DNA of 64,000 nucleotides from Nothopassalora personata (Eukaryota > Ascomycota > Dothideomycetes > Mycosphaerellales > Mycosphaerellaceae), in NCBI GenBank assembly GCA_033816765.1, contig CM066287.1, positions 5,394,001 to 5,458,000 of the forward strand, in the 5' to 3' direction. Made by a program: the position numbers and the translations under genes. The notes beneath the pieces were generated by a model. The model did not search any database and had not been told where the DNA came from. It saw only the letters and a program-made list of their open reading frames with translations. Below are positions 24,801 to 34,405 of this stretch, piece after piece. The stretch's first letter is position 1, and every line of letters begins with the position of its first letter.

Positions 24801-27800
24801 TTCTGCGCTCGGAGCAGGCTGAGCGCCGACGCAGAGAGCGTGATGAGGCGCGTCGTCGTGAGCGAGATCAAGGAGCTCAGGCGCAGCCGGAGGAGATGAA
24901 CAATGCTGACTTCATGGCAATGCTTGATCCAGCTTTGCGTCAAGCCGTCTTGATGGACGCCGACGACGCTGTCCTGGCTGCGCTGCCTGACGATCTTCAA
25001 GCTGAAGCTCGTGCGCTGTTTGGCGATCGACGCGTGCCACATGCGGATCGTCGAGGTCTGGAGGGTGCAGGCGCTCGCATCTTGAACGGTGCCGCGGCCG
25101 CGGCTCGAGCAGAAGGTGGCGATCGTGAGCCCAACCGACAACGCCGCCCAGTTGCACAACTTCTGAGCAAGTCCGGCGTGGCCACGCTACTACGATTGAT
25201 GTTCGTGTCGTTGAACCACAAGTCCAAGACCAACCTTCACAGCATCTTGTCGGATGTTAGTAAGAACACAACCAACCGTGCGGAGGTCATCAGCATCCTA
25301 CTTTCCATCCTCCAGGATGGCACTGCCGATGTCAATGCTGTCGAGCGCAGCTTTGCACAGCTTTCGTTACGTGCGAAGCAGCCATCAGAAGATAAGAAGC
25401 CATCCATGACTCCGCTCAAGCGCACGAACACGGGCCAGGCGAGCGTGATAGCACCAAGCACCGAGCTGTCGCCTTTAAACATTGTTCAACAGTGTCTTGG
25501 CACGCTTAACGCTCTGGCTACTGACAACGAACGAGTCAAGTCTTTCTTTCTGAACGAGCACGAGACTACAACCAGTCAGAAGATCAAGAGTGCCAAGAAG
25601 GGAAAGCTCCGCGAGAGCAAGGCCGCCAAGTACCCTATCAACGCCCTTCTGGCACTCCTGGATCGCAAGCTCATCACGGAGAACATCACGGTGATGGAGA
25701 CCCTGGCGTCTCTGCTCGTGCAAGTCACGAAGCCTCTGCAACTTTTGGTCAAGCGTGCCAAGGAAGCCCGAGAGGAGTCAGGAAACCCCGAGACTGGTGC
25801 TGCAGTCGACAGCGGGAGTGCTGAGCATCCAGCAACGAGTATATCCGATGTGCCCATGTTGGAAACTACAGCCGAGGGCGTGTCAAGTGGAGGCGAAGCC
25901 TCCGCAGCTCCTGCAGAAGTGCAGGCAGAGGAAGATGACACCAAGGAGAAGGCTGCTCTCGAAGTGGAAGCAAAGAAGAAGAAGACTCCTCTACCGCCTG
26001 ATGTGCCCGAAGAGAACATTCGATTGGTCGTCAACATTCTCGCTGCACGCGAATGCCCGAGCAAGACCTTCAGCGACACTCTAGATATCATCAAGAACCT
26101 TTCAGCCGTTCCCGGCGCGAAAGAGGTCTTTGGCAGGGAACTCATCCGACAGGCACAGGAGCTGAGTCAAGACCTTCTGGCAGATCTCGAGGAGCTGTCC
26201 AAGCTGATCGACTCCGCGCAGACCGGCACAGACCTTCAAGGTATGGCCCTGGCGAGCTTCTCGTCTGCTGGCTCGAAGCAGAGGAAGCTTCTGCGTGTGT
26301 TGGTTGCTTTGGACCATCTCTTCGACCCCAAGCGTACTCCTATCGTCCAGACTTCGACCTCATATGGCCCTGAGCTCGATCAGAAGCTGAAGGACGACAT
26401 CTTGGCTACGTTCTATGAGAGTGCGACCTTCGACAAGCTCTGGAACAGCCTCAGTGTCTGCCTCGCCGCTATCCGGGAGCGCGGCAACATGGTCAACGTT
26501 GCGACCATCTTACTACCACTCATCGAAGCTCTGATGGTCGTTTGCCGTAATAGTGCTCTCAAGGAATCATCTCAGATGCTGACATCGCCGCTCGATACTA
26601 CTGTCAGCACACCGCCACCAGAAGCACGAATGGAAGGTCTCTTCTTCAACTTCACCGAGGAGCATCGCAAGATCCTCAATGAGCTTATTCGCAACAACCC
26701 CAAGCTCATGAACGGCAACTTGTCTGTCCTTGCCAAGAATTCCAAGGTTCTAGAGTTCGACAATAAGCGTAGCTACTTCAGCCGCAAGCTTCACGATCGG
26801 CGAACCGAAGTAAGAGTCTCGCATCCATCGCTGCAACTCAGCGTGCGTCGTGACCAAGTCTTCCTTGATTCGTTCAAGTCATTGTACTACAAGACCGGCA
26901 ATGAGATCAAGTATGGCAAGCTCAACATCCGCTTCCACGGCGAAGAAGGTATCGATGCTGGCGGCGTCTCGCGAGAGTGGTTTGCGGCCATGGCTCGTCA
27001 AATGTTCAACGCGGACTTTGCGCTGTTCATCCCGGTGGCCTCTGATCGTACAACCTTCCATCCAAACAACCTCAGTGAGGTGAATCCAGAACACTTGCTG
27101 TTCTTCAAGTTCATTGGTCGCATCATCGGCAAGGCCCTGTACGAGAACCGGGTGCTGGACTGCCACTTCAGCAGAGCTGTCTACAGAAAGATTCTTGGCA
27201 AGAATGTGTCTCTGAAAGACATGGAGACCCTGGATCTCGACTACTACAAATCACTAGTCTGGATCCTGGAGAACGACATCACCGACGTTGCTTTCGAGAC
27301 ATTTTCCGTTGACGTTGACAAATTTGGTGTCACTGAGACGATCGATCTGATACCAGGTGGCCGAGACATCGCTGTCACGGAACAGAACAAGCACGACTAC
27401 GTTCGTTTGGTTGTGGAGCACCGCCTCATCAAATCAGTACAGCAGCAGATCGACCACTTCCTTGAAGGCTTCCACGAGATCATCCCCGCCGAGCTCATCT
27501 CCATCTTCAACGAGCAGGAGCTGGAGTTGCTCATTTCCGGTCTGCCTGACATTGACATCGATGACTGGAAGAACAACACCGACTACACCAACTATCAGCC
27601 AACATCGCCGCAGATCCAATGGTTTTGGCGAGCAATACGCAGCTTCGACAAGGAAGAGAAGGCGAAGGTATTGCAATTTGTGACAGGCACTAGCAAGGTG
27701 CCATTGAATGGCTTCAAGGAGCTCGAGGGCATGAACGGCTTTGCCAAGTTCAACATCCATCGAGACTACAGCAACAAGGAGAAGTTGCCATCAAGTCATA

Positions 27801-27960
27801 CATGTTTCAATCGTACGTTCATCCCATGCACCCGGCTACAAACTGTTTACTGACGTCTTCTTTAGAGCTCGACCTTCCCGAATACGAGAGCTACGAACAC
27901 CTCAGGCAGCAGTTATACACTGCCATAACCGCTGGAAGCGAATACTTTGGCTTTGCTTAG
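15863..27960 (+). CDS. tom1: Giant HECT-type E3 ubiquitin ligase (Tom1/Ptr1/HUWE1 family)
   Basis: This is a HECT ubiquitin ligase of the nuclear Tom1/HUWE1 family, linked to mRNA export, histone and ribosomal-protein turnover. Exon 1 is 15863-27812. The intron at 27813-27865 (GTACGT...TTTAG) splits the Gln codon of TCFNQ. Exon 2 (27866-27960) finishes LDLPEYESYEHLRQQ and ends GSEYFGFA. The product is 4,014 aa. The start MGKIKKAATERHISTLSP matches the family. The frame stays open upstream to 15647, but only through a C16 tract. In order: armadillo-like DUF908/DUF913 region; long helical middle; very acidic Asp/Glu segment (about residues 2310-2575); a His run (about 2585); Lys/Glu coiled coil; DUF4414-like NADFMAMLDPALRQAVL (about 3012); and HECT from about 3650. 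The catalytic Cys is C3981, 34th from the end. The last intron lies two codons after it. Confidence 0.96.
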
Positions 27961-28627
27961 ATGTAATCTAGCGCACATGGGACAGGAGTTAGAGCGAGTA
28001 TGGCGCTGGGGACGTTGGAGCATTTGGAACGGCGTACAAGACGGTAGCCGAGCATGCTGCCGTGGAATCTTCATTTTACGGAGCAACGAACTGCGGCCAG
28101 CTCTGCGACAGGAAGTGCAGGTCCTGTCGAGACAGTGTGGCTTGTCGATGTATGACCACGATAGCTATGCTAGTTAGTAGTAGTAGGTGAACTTCTGATG
28201 TGTATTTAGCATGCGGAATGACTTCATTGTGATTAACGTCTCATCACTGCCGATACCTGCGCATAGACGTCTCAACTTTTCAAGTCCTGCTCTACAGCAG
28301 TTCGTTTGTTGTTGTTGTCGTGCTGGATCACATGCCCCAAAAGTCGCCGCGACTTCTGGCCTCTTCCCTTGACTTGAAAAGCGGCTGATCAACGTCACGC
28401 CTCTCAAACAACTTGGGCTTCTGAATTTGAGCTGGTCACTACTGTTCACGACACACCTTCTACTGTGTTTGATGGTGCCGATTTCTGCTTGTGCTGGACG
28501 GTGGCCACGTGCGCGTGCAAAGTCTTCGCTCGCCACACGCGTCACCGTCGCACCGAAGAAGCATCCATCATCACCCATGAAGCATTCCGAAGAAGCCAAA
28601 CGACATCCATACTGACCATTCGCTGAT
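27961..28627. other. Intergenic region tom1 / myotubularin
   Basis: This roughly 670-base tandem-orientation spacer holds the tom1 3' UTR and the promoter of the myotubularin gene. No coding region, RNA gene or repeat was identified. Confidence 0.5.
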
Positions 28628-31486
28628 ATGGGGGAAACACCGAATCCATTCAAGGACTTGAAAGTCCGCAACGTCAGCCTCCACAGCAGAGGCAAGACAG
28701 AAAACGGCACTCTATACTTGGCCAGGCATCACCTTATCTTTAGCTACGTGCCGAATACTGGAACTGGGACCTCACCCGTGCAAAATGTCAGCCTAAAAGG
28801 CTCATCGAGTCCGGCGCCAAGCGTTCGGCAAAGTGCGTCTCTGGACGGCGCTGCTTCCCGGCGGGAGTCGAGTGAAGTGGCGGCAGCTAGGACAGGTCCA
28901 ACAGCGTCGAAAGGGCGTCCCAAAGAGATATGGGTGCCTTACCCTATGATCAATTATTGTCTCCTTCGGCCGAGCCACGCACAAGGAAGGACCTACACCC
29001 ACGAAGCGTATCCTGAGCATACCGACGACCTTGACGAATCGGCCTTCCCTCCAGTCTTCGGCACGAATGCATATAGTCGACCATCCACAGACTCGGCGCA
29101 TCTTGCGCCGTACTCATCACCCCAGAGGTCTACTTCGCCGGCGAACAACGGTAGCGTGGCATACCCGACCGATCATGGCAGATCTCCTGCTATCCGTATC
29201 CGCAAGAGGGACTTTCAAATGATGGCGTTCCACATTCACCCTTCAGCTTCAGACAAGACCCCAGACGACACTGCACGAGAGGTCTTCTACTGTTTACGAG
29301 CTCGTTGCTGCGTCGATAACATCCGAGACATGCACGCCTTTCACTTTAAGGCGCCACAGCAGGAACTCATGGTCGGTACACCACGATTCGATGCAAGGCG
29401 CGAGTTCTCGCGGATGGGGATTGGCGGCAAGGCAGCTGAAGGACCCGGAAGCGCATGGCGTATCACTGACATCAACAACGACTACGAATACTCACCGACA
29501 TATCCCAATGTGCTATGTGTACCTCGCGCAGTGAGTGACAACATCCTGAAGTATGGGGGCGCCTACCGCTCCAAGAGTCGGATACCTGCCCTGACTTATC
29601 TTCACTCAAACGGTGGGAGTATCACTCGATCCTCTCAGCCCATGTGTGGTATGCAGAACAAGCGCAATGCGCAGGACGAGCGACTGGTCTCGGCAATATT
29701 CTCTAGCCATTCACCTCCGCAGCTTTCTTCTGCAGAAACGGCGACGCCTCTCAACACGGCCTCATCATCCACCACTCACGATGAATTCGGCCTCGATGAG
29801 ATCGCTGGAGAAGAACAGCAGACACCACGCCTGAAAGTATACGGAAGCACGAGGAGTAACTTGATCGTTGATGCTCGACCCAGAATGAATGCACTCGCGA
29901 ATCGAGCTACAGGTGGAGGCATCGAGGATGTCGCTAACTACGGCGGACCACCCGGAACTGTGGTGGAACGAACCTTCCTCAATATTGCCAACATTCACGC
30001 TATGAGGAGCTCGCTGGACAAGGTTATAGAAAGCTTCGCAAATTCCGACTACCTGGACACGAGGCCCAATCAAGAGCTACTGCGCAAATCTGGCTGGCTC
30101 GCACATATCGCCAACATGCTGGAAGGAGCCGACAATGTGGCAAAGAGAGTCGGTCTAGGTGGTAGTCACGTACTGGTGCACTGTTCCGACGGCTGGGATC
30201 GGACTTCGCAGATCGCTGCACTGGCGGAACTGATGCTAGACCCGTACTATCGCTCCATGCAGGGTTTTATCACTCTCATACAGAAAGACTTCTTATCATT
30301 TGGACACAAATTCAACCATCGGCACGGAATACAAGGCAGCGAAAAATGGTTTGACATCGAGAACGAGCGAGTGGCACCTTCTCGGGCCAAGGATGCAGGT
30401 AATACTGATCCTAAAGGCTTCAATGCCATCGGCACCAAGGCATTTTCTGGAGCCAAGAACTGGTTCGATAAGAACAAAGGCAACCTGTTTGGTCAGCAAC
30501 TTGACGGCAAGAGTGATGCTGGATCACGACCACCCTCGCCGCCGCCTAATACGCTACTGCATTCTACGTTTACCACCAACACGGAAAAGGATCGAGAGCA
30601 CAAGACTGACACGAAAGAGATTGCACCGATCTTTCACCAATTCTTAGACGCTGTGTTCCAGCTGCAGTGTCAGTTCCCAACAGCCTTTGAGTTCAGCGAA
30701 CGCTTCTTGAGGAGACTGTTCTATCAAGCACACTCTGGGCAATATGGTGAGTTCTTGTTCAACAACGAAAAGGAGAGGTCCGAACACGAAGACCAGTTCC
30801 CGTCTGCATGGGCACATTTCCTCTCGAGACGAGCCGAGTTCGTGAACCCTGACTACGTCTCGAAGACAGAGGATCCACTTCTCTTGCCGCGACGACAGGC
30901 TGGCGAAATCGAAGTCAGATGGTGGTCAGGACTGTTTGGTCGCAAAGATGAAGAGATGAACACTCCGAGGACTCTTGCGCCGCCCCACCTTGAGGCAAAC
31001 AGCGACATATCTCGGCTCAGCTTGCGGCCTTCCACAATCTCTCTCGACGATGGCACTGCTATTCCGTCGAACACGCTTGTGCCTCCGGCTGAGAACGGCA
31101 GCGCGATCAAGGAGGCAAAGAGCGTCCCGAGCGTCGATGCCATGAGGAATGGTCTGTCGTCTGCCTTTGCTTCCATCCAGACCGGATCAAGTGACCTAGG
31201 TGGAGAGCACATTTCCGCGACGCCAGCCGCAGGCTCGGACGAGAAAGCAGTACGGCCGGCGTTGGAGTCACGAGACACGGATGCAACTATCCTGGCCAAG
31301 TACGCAGGCGTGTCATCTGAAGCGTCGACGGCTTGCAGCTCACACGTCGCGCTTAACGGGCATATGGAAATGGGGGAGGGGGATCCTTTGGGGGTATCTG
31401 CTGGGAATAGGGTACAAGAGACCTTGAGCAGCAGGCTAGACCCGAGCACCTTCGCTCAGCAGAGCGCATACAGCGACAGTAGATAG
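28628..31486 (+). CDS. Myotubularin-family phosphoinositide 3-phosphatase (Ymr1-like)
   Basis: This enzyme removes the 3-phosphate from PI3P and PI(3,5)P2 on endosomal and vacuolar membranes. The single exon encodes 952 residues. An N-terminal PH-GRAM-like segment (VRNVSLHSRGKTENGTLYLARHHLIFSYVP) is interrupted by a Ser/Pro-rich insert. The myotubularin phosphatase domain follows, with SRIPALTYLHSNGGSITRSSQPM and the P-loop HCSDGWDRTSQ (catalytic Cys C519, Cx5R), then FHQFLDAVFQLQCQFPTAFEF. The catalytic residues are intact, so it is an active-type member rather than a dead paralogue. A roughly 200-residue disordered C-terminal tail follows the domain. Yeast Ymr1 is shorter (688 aa). The extra length here lies in low-complexity inserts. 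The start at 28628 is the first ATG before the GRAM-like region. Confidence 0.93.
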   Translation: MGETPNPFKDLKVRNVSLHSRGKTENGTLYLARHHLIFSYVPNTGTGTSPVQNVSLKGSSSPAPSVRQSASLDGAASRRESSEVAAARTGPTASKGRPKEIWVPYPMINYCLLRPSHAQGRTYTHEAYPEHTDDLDESAFPPVFGTNAYSRPSTDSAHLAPYSSPQRSTSPANNGSVAYPTDHGRSPAIRIRKRDFQMMAFHIHPSASDKTPDDTAREVFYCLRARCCVDNIRDMHAFHFKAPQQELMVGTPRFDARREFSRMGIGGKAAEGPGSAWRITDINNDYEYSPTYPNVLCVPRAVSDNILKYGGAYRSKSRIPALTYLHSNGGSITRSSQPMCGMQNKRNAQDERLVSAIFSSHSPPQLSSAETATPLNTASSSTTHDEFGLDEIAGEEQQTPRLKVYGSTRSNLIVDARPRMNALANRATGGGIEDVANYGGPPGTVVERTFLNIANIHAMRSSLDKVIESFANSDYLDTRPNQELLRKSGWLAHIANMLEGADNVAKRVGLGGSHVLVHCSDGWDRTSQIAALAELMLDPYYRSMQGFITLIQKDFLSFGHKFNHRHGIQGSEKWFDIENERVAPSRAKDAGNTDPKGFNAIGTKAFSGAKNWFDKNKGNLFGQQLDGKSDAGSRPPSPPPNTLLHSTFTTNTEKDREHKTDTKEIAPIFHQFLDAVFQLQCQFPTAFEFSERFLRRLFYQAHSGQYGEFLFNNEKERSEHEDQFPSAWAHFLSRRAEFVNPDYVSKTEDPLLLPRRQAGEIEVRWWSGLFGRKDEEMNTPRTLAPPHLEANSDISRLSLRPSTISLDDGTAIPSNTLVPPAENGSAIKEAKSVPSVDAMRNGLSSAFASIQTGSSDLGGEHISATPAAGSDEKAVRPALESRDTDATILAKYAGVSSEASTACSSHVALNGHMEMGEGDPLGVSAGNRVQETLSSRLDPSTFAQQSAYSDSR

Positions 31487-31603
31487 TCTCACTTGGTGCT
31501 GTTAGTGGAGGATGCAGAGCGAAGATATCATGCATTGATCATACATGGGTATCTCAAATTCAGTATAATACAGTATTGTGTGCACATGTACAAAAGCCCA
31601 CTA

Positions 31604-33499
31604 CTATTCTTGAGCTAACGTGGCTTCGCCAACTTGTTTCGACTCGCCCAAGTATGGCTTCTCGACCATCTGCTCCCCTTGCGCTTTCTGCCTCAACCAT
31701 AGCCCTATGCTCACGCCACTCACAACGCCACCCAGATGGCCAACATGATCAATCGTGGTCGCGATTCCTCTGACAACAGCAAAGGCCTCGCCAGCACTGA
31801 ACAGCGCGAGGAACACCCACGCGGCGATCGGCACATCGTATCCAAACACCCTAATCGTGCCGTGGGGTCTTAGCGTGCATGCTGCGGCCGTCACGCCCAG
31901 GACAGAGCCAGAGCAGCCGAAAATGTAAGCCATCCATTGCTTGCGTAGAACATTCACCGCCAGAGACGCGAAACCTCCCGCTGTGCCCGTGGCGAGGAAG
32001 ATTGCGAGGAAGGTGCCGCGGCCGACGTCTTCGTGGAGGAGTAAACCGAAGAGCCAGAGGGATAACAGATTCCACCCCAAGTGCGAGACTGTGTCGTGGC
32101 GGAATATTGCTCCAACGACGCTGAAGGCGTTGGGGTAGGCGGGTACTAGAGTCATGTACTTGTTGTAGGCGCGCCAGAAGATGGGGATGCGGCCCATGCA
32201 GAAGCCTGCGACGAGGATGCCGGTGAGGGCGTAGAGTGTTGCCGCCGAGGGGGCTGTGTCTGGCCAGACGCGAGCAGATTTGGGAGGCGGCGTGTAATTC
32301 TCGCTGAGGTAGAAGCAGCCTGCGAGGACTAGGAGTGTGATTAGGAATGGGCCTGCTAGGCGTTGGAGGAGGCTGAGTTGAGGAACGGAGTGGCCTTTGA
32401 TGACTTTGGATTGTTCTTCGTAGTACTTTACCCAGGGTTTGCGCTCCACGGGCTGGAGCCAGGCTTTGGCGTTCGGTGGCTGGAGCTTGACGCCGCCTGC
32501 TGGAGCCCGGATGATGTCGACTTGTTTGGTCGCTGTGTTGGTGCGCGCCTCTATGTTGGGTTGCACGCCTGCGCCTAGGTCGAGGGGACCGCGGTTGGAG
32601 CGCAGAGCGGCGACTCGAGCCTGCTCTTCTCGTACAGCGCGCTCTTCTTGCTCTTTCTCCCACGCAGCTTCTTTCTCCTCGCGCATCTGCTGGAGCTTGC
32701 TGGGTGCGTAAGGAGAGTCTGCTTGCTCCTGCTCCTGCTCCTGCTCCTGCTCGTCTTCAGGTGCCGCTTTGTAGACGCCCAGCTTCACAGCTCGTGCCTG
32801 TATCTCCTCCTGCAGCCGCAATGCTTCCTCTTCTGCCCATCTTTGACCAGCTGCGGACTCGTCCACGTCAGGTACAATAGCTCGCACGTACTGCAGACCT
32901 TTCAAGGCCATGTCCCGGTCAACGCCGCTGTCCTTTGGAAAGTCCAGGCCAACGTCTATCAGTGCTCCGGACATTCGTCGCCAGTGCATTACAGATAGAA
33001 CGTAGTTACCGGTATCGACATGGACCTCTTCGCCATTGAACACTGCATTGATTTCTGGCTGGCTCAGTTCACCGTTTGGCAATGGCATACCACCCGCAGG
33101 ATCGTAGTCTCGCCATGTCAAAGGCTTCTCTTCAACAGGAACTCCTTCTGTATGCGAAGCGGCTGTTTGCGCGGATTCAAGTTTTGCATCGTTCCGAGGC
33201 TGTTTTGCTTGAGACAAGACCTTTGGATTCGATTTGCGTGGTGATGTCGTGCGCTTGTCCCTCGTCTTGACTGCTAGCACAGAGGTCGTTATGAACGGCC
33301 TATTCTGCTGCGACCTAGAGGGTTTGATTTCCGCGGTCCACATAGACTGCGCATGTCGGCACGATCGAACGGCGAACGTCGCAGAGGAGGAATGCTGTTT
33401 CGCATAGCTGTGGAAGAGATGAAGGAGCGGCTTGCTTCGCGTGTTCGATCGTACGGCGCATGGCGCCCGGAATGCCATCGTCGTCCAGACATTGTTCAT
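31604..33499 (-). CDS. Rhomboid-like mitochondrial membrane protease
   Basis: This is a predicted intramembrane serine protease of the rhomboid superfamily. The 631-residue single exon starts with an Arg/Ser-rich, acid-poor segment (FRAPCAVRSNTRSKPLLHLFHSYAKQ is typical of a mitochondrial presequence). A soluble region follows (TWRDYDPAGGMPLPNGELSQ), then a coiled coil with an (EQ)5-type run encoded by repeated CTCCTG units at about 32725-32755. Multiple membrane helices begin at about residue 385. Rhomboid signatures are HDTVSHLGWNLLSLWLFG, GCSGSVLG with candidate nucleophile S530, and HVGHLGG with candidate His H588. So the catalytic dyad appears intact. Met 8 (33478) could also be the start. 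The gene is divergent from the small Tma17-like gene (about 270 bases between starts). Mitochondrial location is inferred from the N-terminus. Confidence 0.85.
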   Translation of the reverse strand: MNNVWTTMAFRAPCAVRSNTRSKPLLHLFHSYAKQHSSSATFAVRSCRHAQSMWTAEIKPSRSQQNRPFITTSVLAVKTRDKRTTSPRKSNPKVLSQAKQPRNDAKLESAQTAASHTEGVPVEEKPLTWRDYDPAGGMPLPNGELSQPEINAVFNGEEVHVDTGNYVLSVMHWRRMSGALIDVGLDFPKDSGVDRDMALKGLQYVRAIVPDVDESAAGQRWAEEEALRLQEEIQARAVKLGVYKAAPEDEQEQEQEQEQADSPYAPSKLQQMREEKEAAWEKEQEERAVREEQARVAALRSNRGPLDLGAGVQPNIEARTNTATKQVDIIRAPAGGVKLQPPNAKAWLQPVERKPWVKYYEEQSKVIKGHSVPQLSLLQRLAGPFLITLLVLAGCFYLSENYTPPPKSARVWPDTAPSAATLYALTGILVAGFCMGRIPIFWRAYNKYMTLVPAYPNAFSVVGAIFRHDTVSHLGWNLLSLWLFGLLLHEDVGRGTFLAIFLATGTAGGFASLAVNVLRKQWMAYIFGCSGSVLGVTAAACTLRPHGTIRVFGYDVPIAAWVFLALFSAGEAFAVVRGIATTIDHVGHLGGVVSGVSIGLWLRQKAQGEQMVEKPYLGESKQVGEATLAQE

Positions 33500-33768
33500 C
33501 GCGGCGATGGACCTCCGATGATCACCCCAGCATACTTTCAGAATCAGATGTCTCGAGGATGATTCAAAGGAAACACTCCTTCGATGACCTCGATATTTTT
33601 GCCTTCACCCCGGAGTCGAGGCCGAAAGGTCAAGGCCCCATCAGAACATGTGAACGCCAGACATCCGTCATACAGTTAACCATTCCTTGAACCTAACACT
33701 GTGCTCACTTCAAGATACCGAGACACTCTACAGACACTACACCGGCAGCAAAATCACAGCAATACACG

Positions 33769-34284
33769 ATGAACTGGCAACCAACCGACAACCCAAACCT
33801 CCCTGCGGATGCCTTTCAAGTCTCCTCCGCATCGCAGCCCATATCGCCCGCCCTCTTCGCCGAAGCTATAAAGGAGCTTCCACTCGACACTCTGTACGCC
33901 AAAGCCGCCGAGCTCCAGAACAGCATCTCCCACTTACTAGATTCCAACATCCAGATGAAACCTTTCGCAGACGACGGCGACGCAGATTGCAAGCAAGCGA
34001 TAGAGGAGAACGATGTGGTAATCAAGAGATTCGAGGAGCGGATAGAGCTGTGTAAGAAGGAGGCGGAGGAGCGTGGGATGGTCTGGAGCGCACATGGAAG
34101 CAACGCGGAGGAGGTGCCAAAAGCGAATGGGCACGCTGAAAGAGAGGTCAATGGAGGGGCGAGTGGTACAGAGAGGGAGGCAGCGCAGACGAGGCAGCCC
34201 AGCGGGAGGTTGACGGACGAGGAGATACGGCGGCAGATGGATGCATTAGTGGGGGAGGATGAAGAGGATGGTGTGCATCTTTGA
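33769..34284 (+). CDS. Small helical protein, Tma17/Adc17-like candidate
   Basis: This is a single exon of 171 residues. A helical core at about residues 33-105 contains ELPLDTLYAKAAELQNSISH, then LLDSNIQMKPFADDGD and a coiled-coil-like ENDVVIKRFEERIELCKKEA. An acidic low-complexity tail follows with a conserved-looking GRLTDEEIRRQMDAL motif. The core pattern (helix, S-N-x-QMKPF, long charged helix) resembles fungal relatives of yeast Tma17/Adc17, a stress-induced proteasome-base assembly chaperone. The resemblance is from memory and weak enough that the function should be treated as a hypothesis. The gene is divergent from the rhomboid gene. A 25-bp inverted repeat begins 53 bases after its stop. 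Confidence 0.6.
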   Translation: MNWQPTDNPNLPADAFQVSSASQPISPALFAEAIKELPLDTLYAKAAELQNSISHLLDSNIQMKPFADDGDADCKQAIEENDVVIKRFEERIELCKKEAEERGMVWSAHGSNAEEVPKANGHAEREVNGGASGTEREAAQTRQPSGRLTDEEIRRQMDALVGEDEEDGVHL

Positions 34285-34336
34285 AGTGGTCGTCACGTGG
34301 AGGAAAGTAGAGTACGCTCCATGTTCTGCGGAACAT

Positions 34337-34405
34337 GTAGCCGTGTCGGTCCCCATACACCTTCCCCATACACCTTTGCGGGTGTATGGGAACCGACACG
34401 GCTAC
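34337..34405. repeat. 25-bp inverted repeat (hairpin) with 19-nt loop
   Basis: The left arm 34337-34361 (GTAGCCGTGTCGGT... ending CATACACC) and right arm 34381-34405 are reverse complements with a single mismatch (GGGG against GGGA). Allowing one G-T pair, the stem extends to about 34334-34408. The loop contains a second copy of CCCCATACACC, so part of the left arm is also directly repeated. It lies just downstream of the Tma17-like gene. It could fold in the 3' UTR or be a miniature inverted-repeat remnant. Confidence 0.85.

Noticed and set aside
31851..32663. 270-codon minus-strand frame inside the rhomboid gene
   Set aside because: It is an alternative frame of the same GC-rich coding DNA, Arg/Pro-rich and without a domain.
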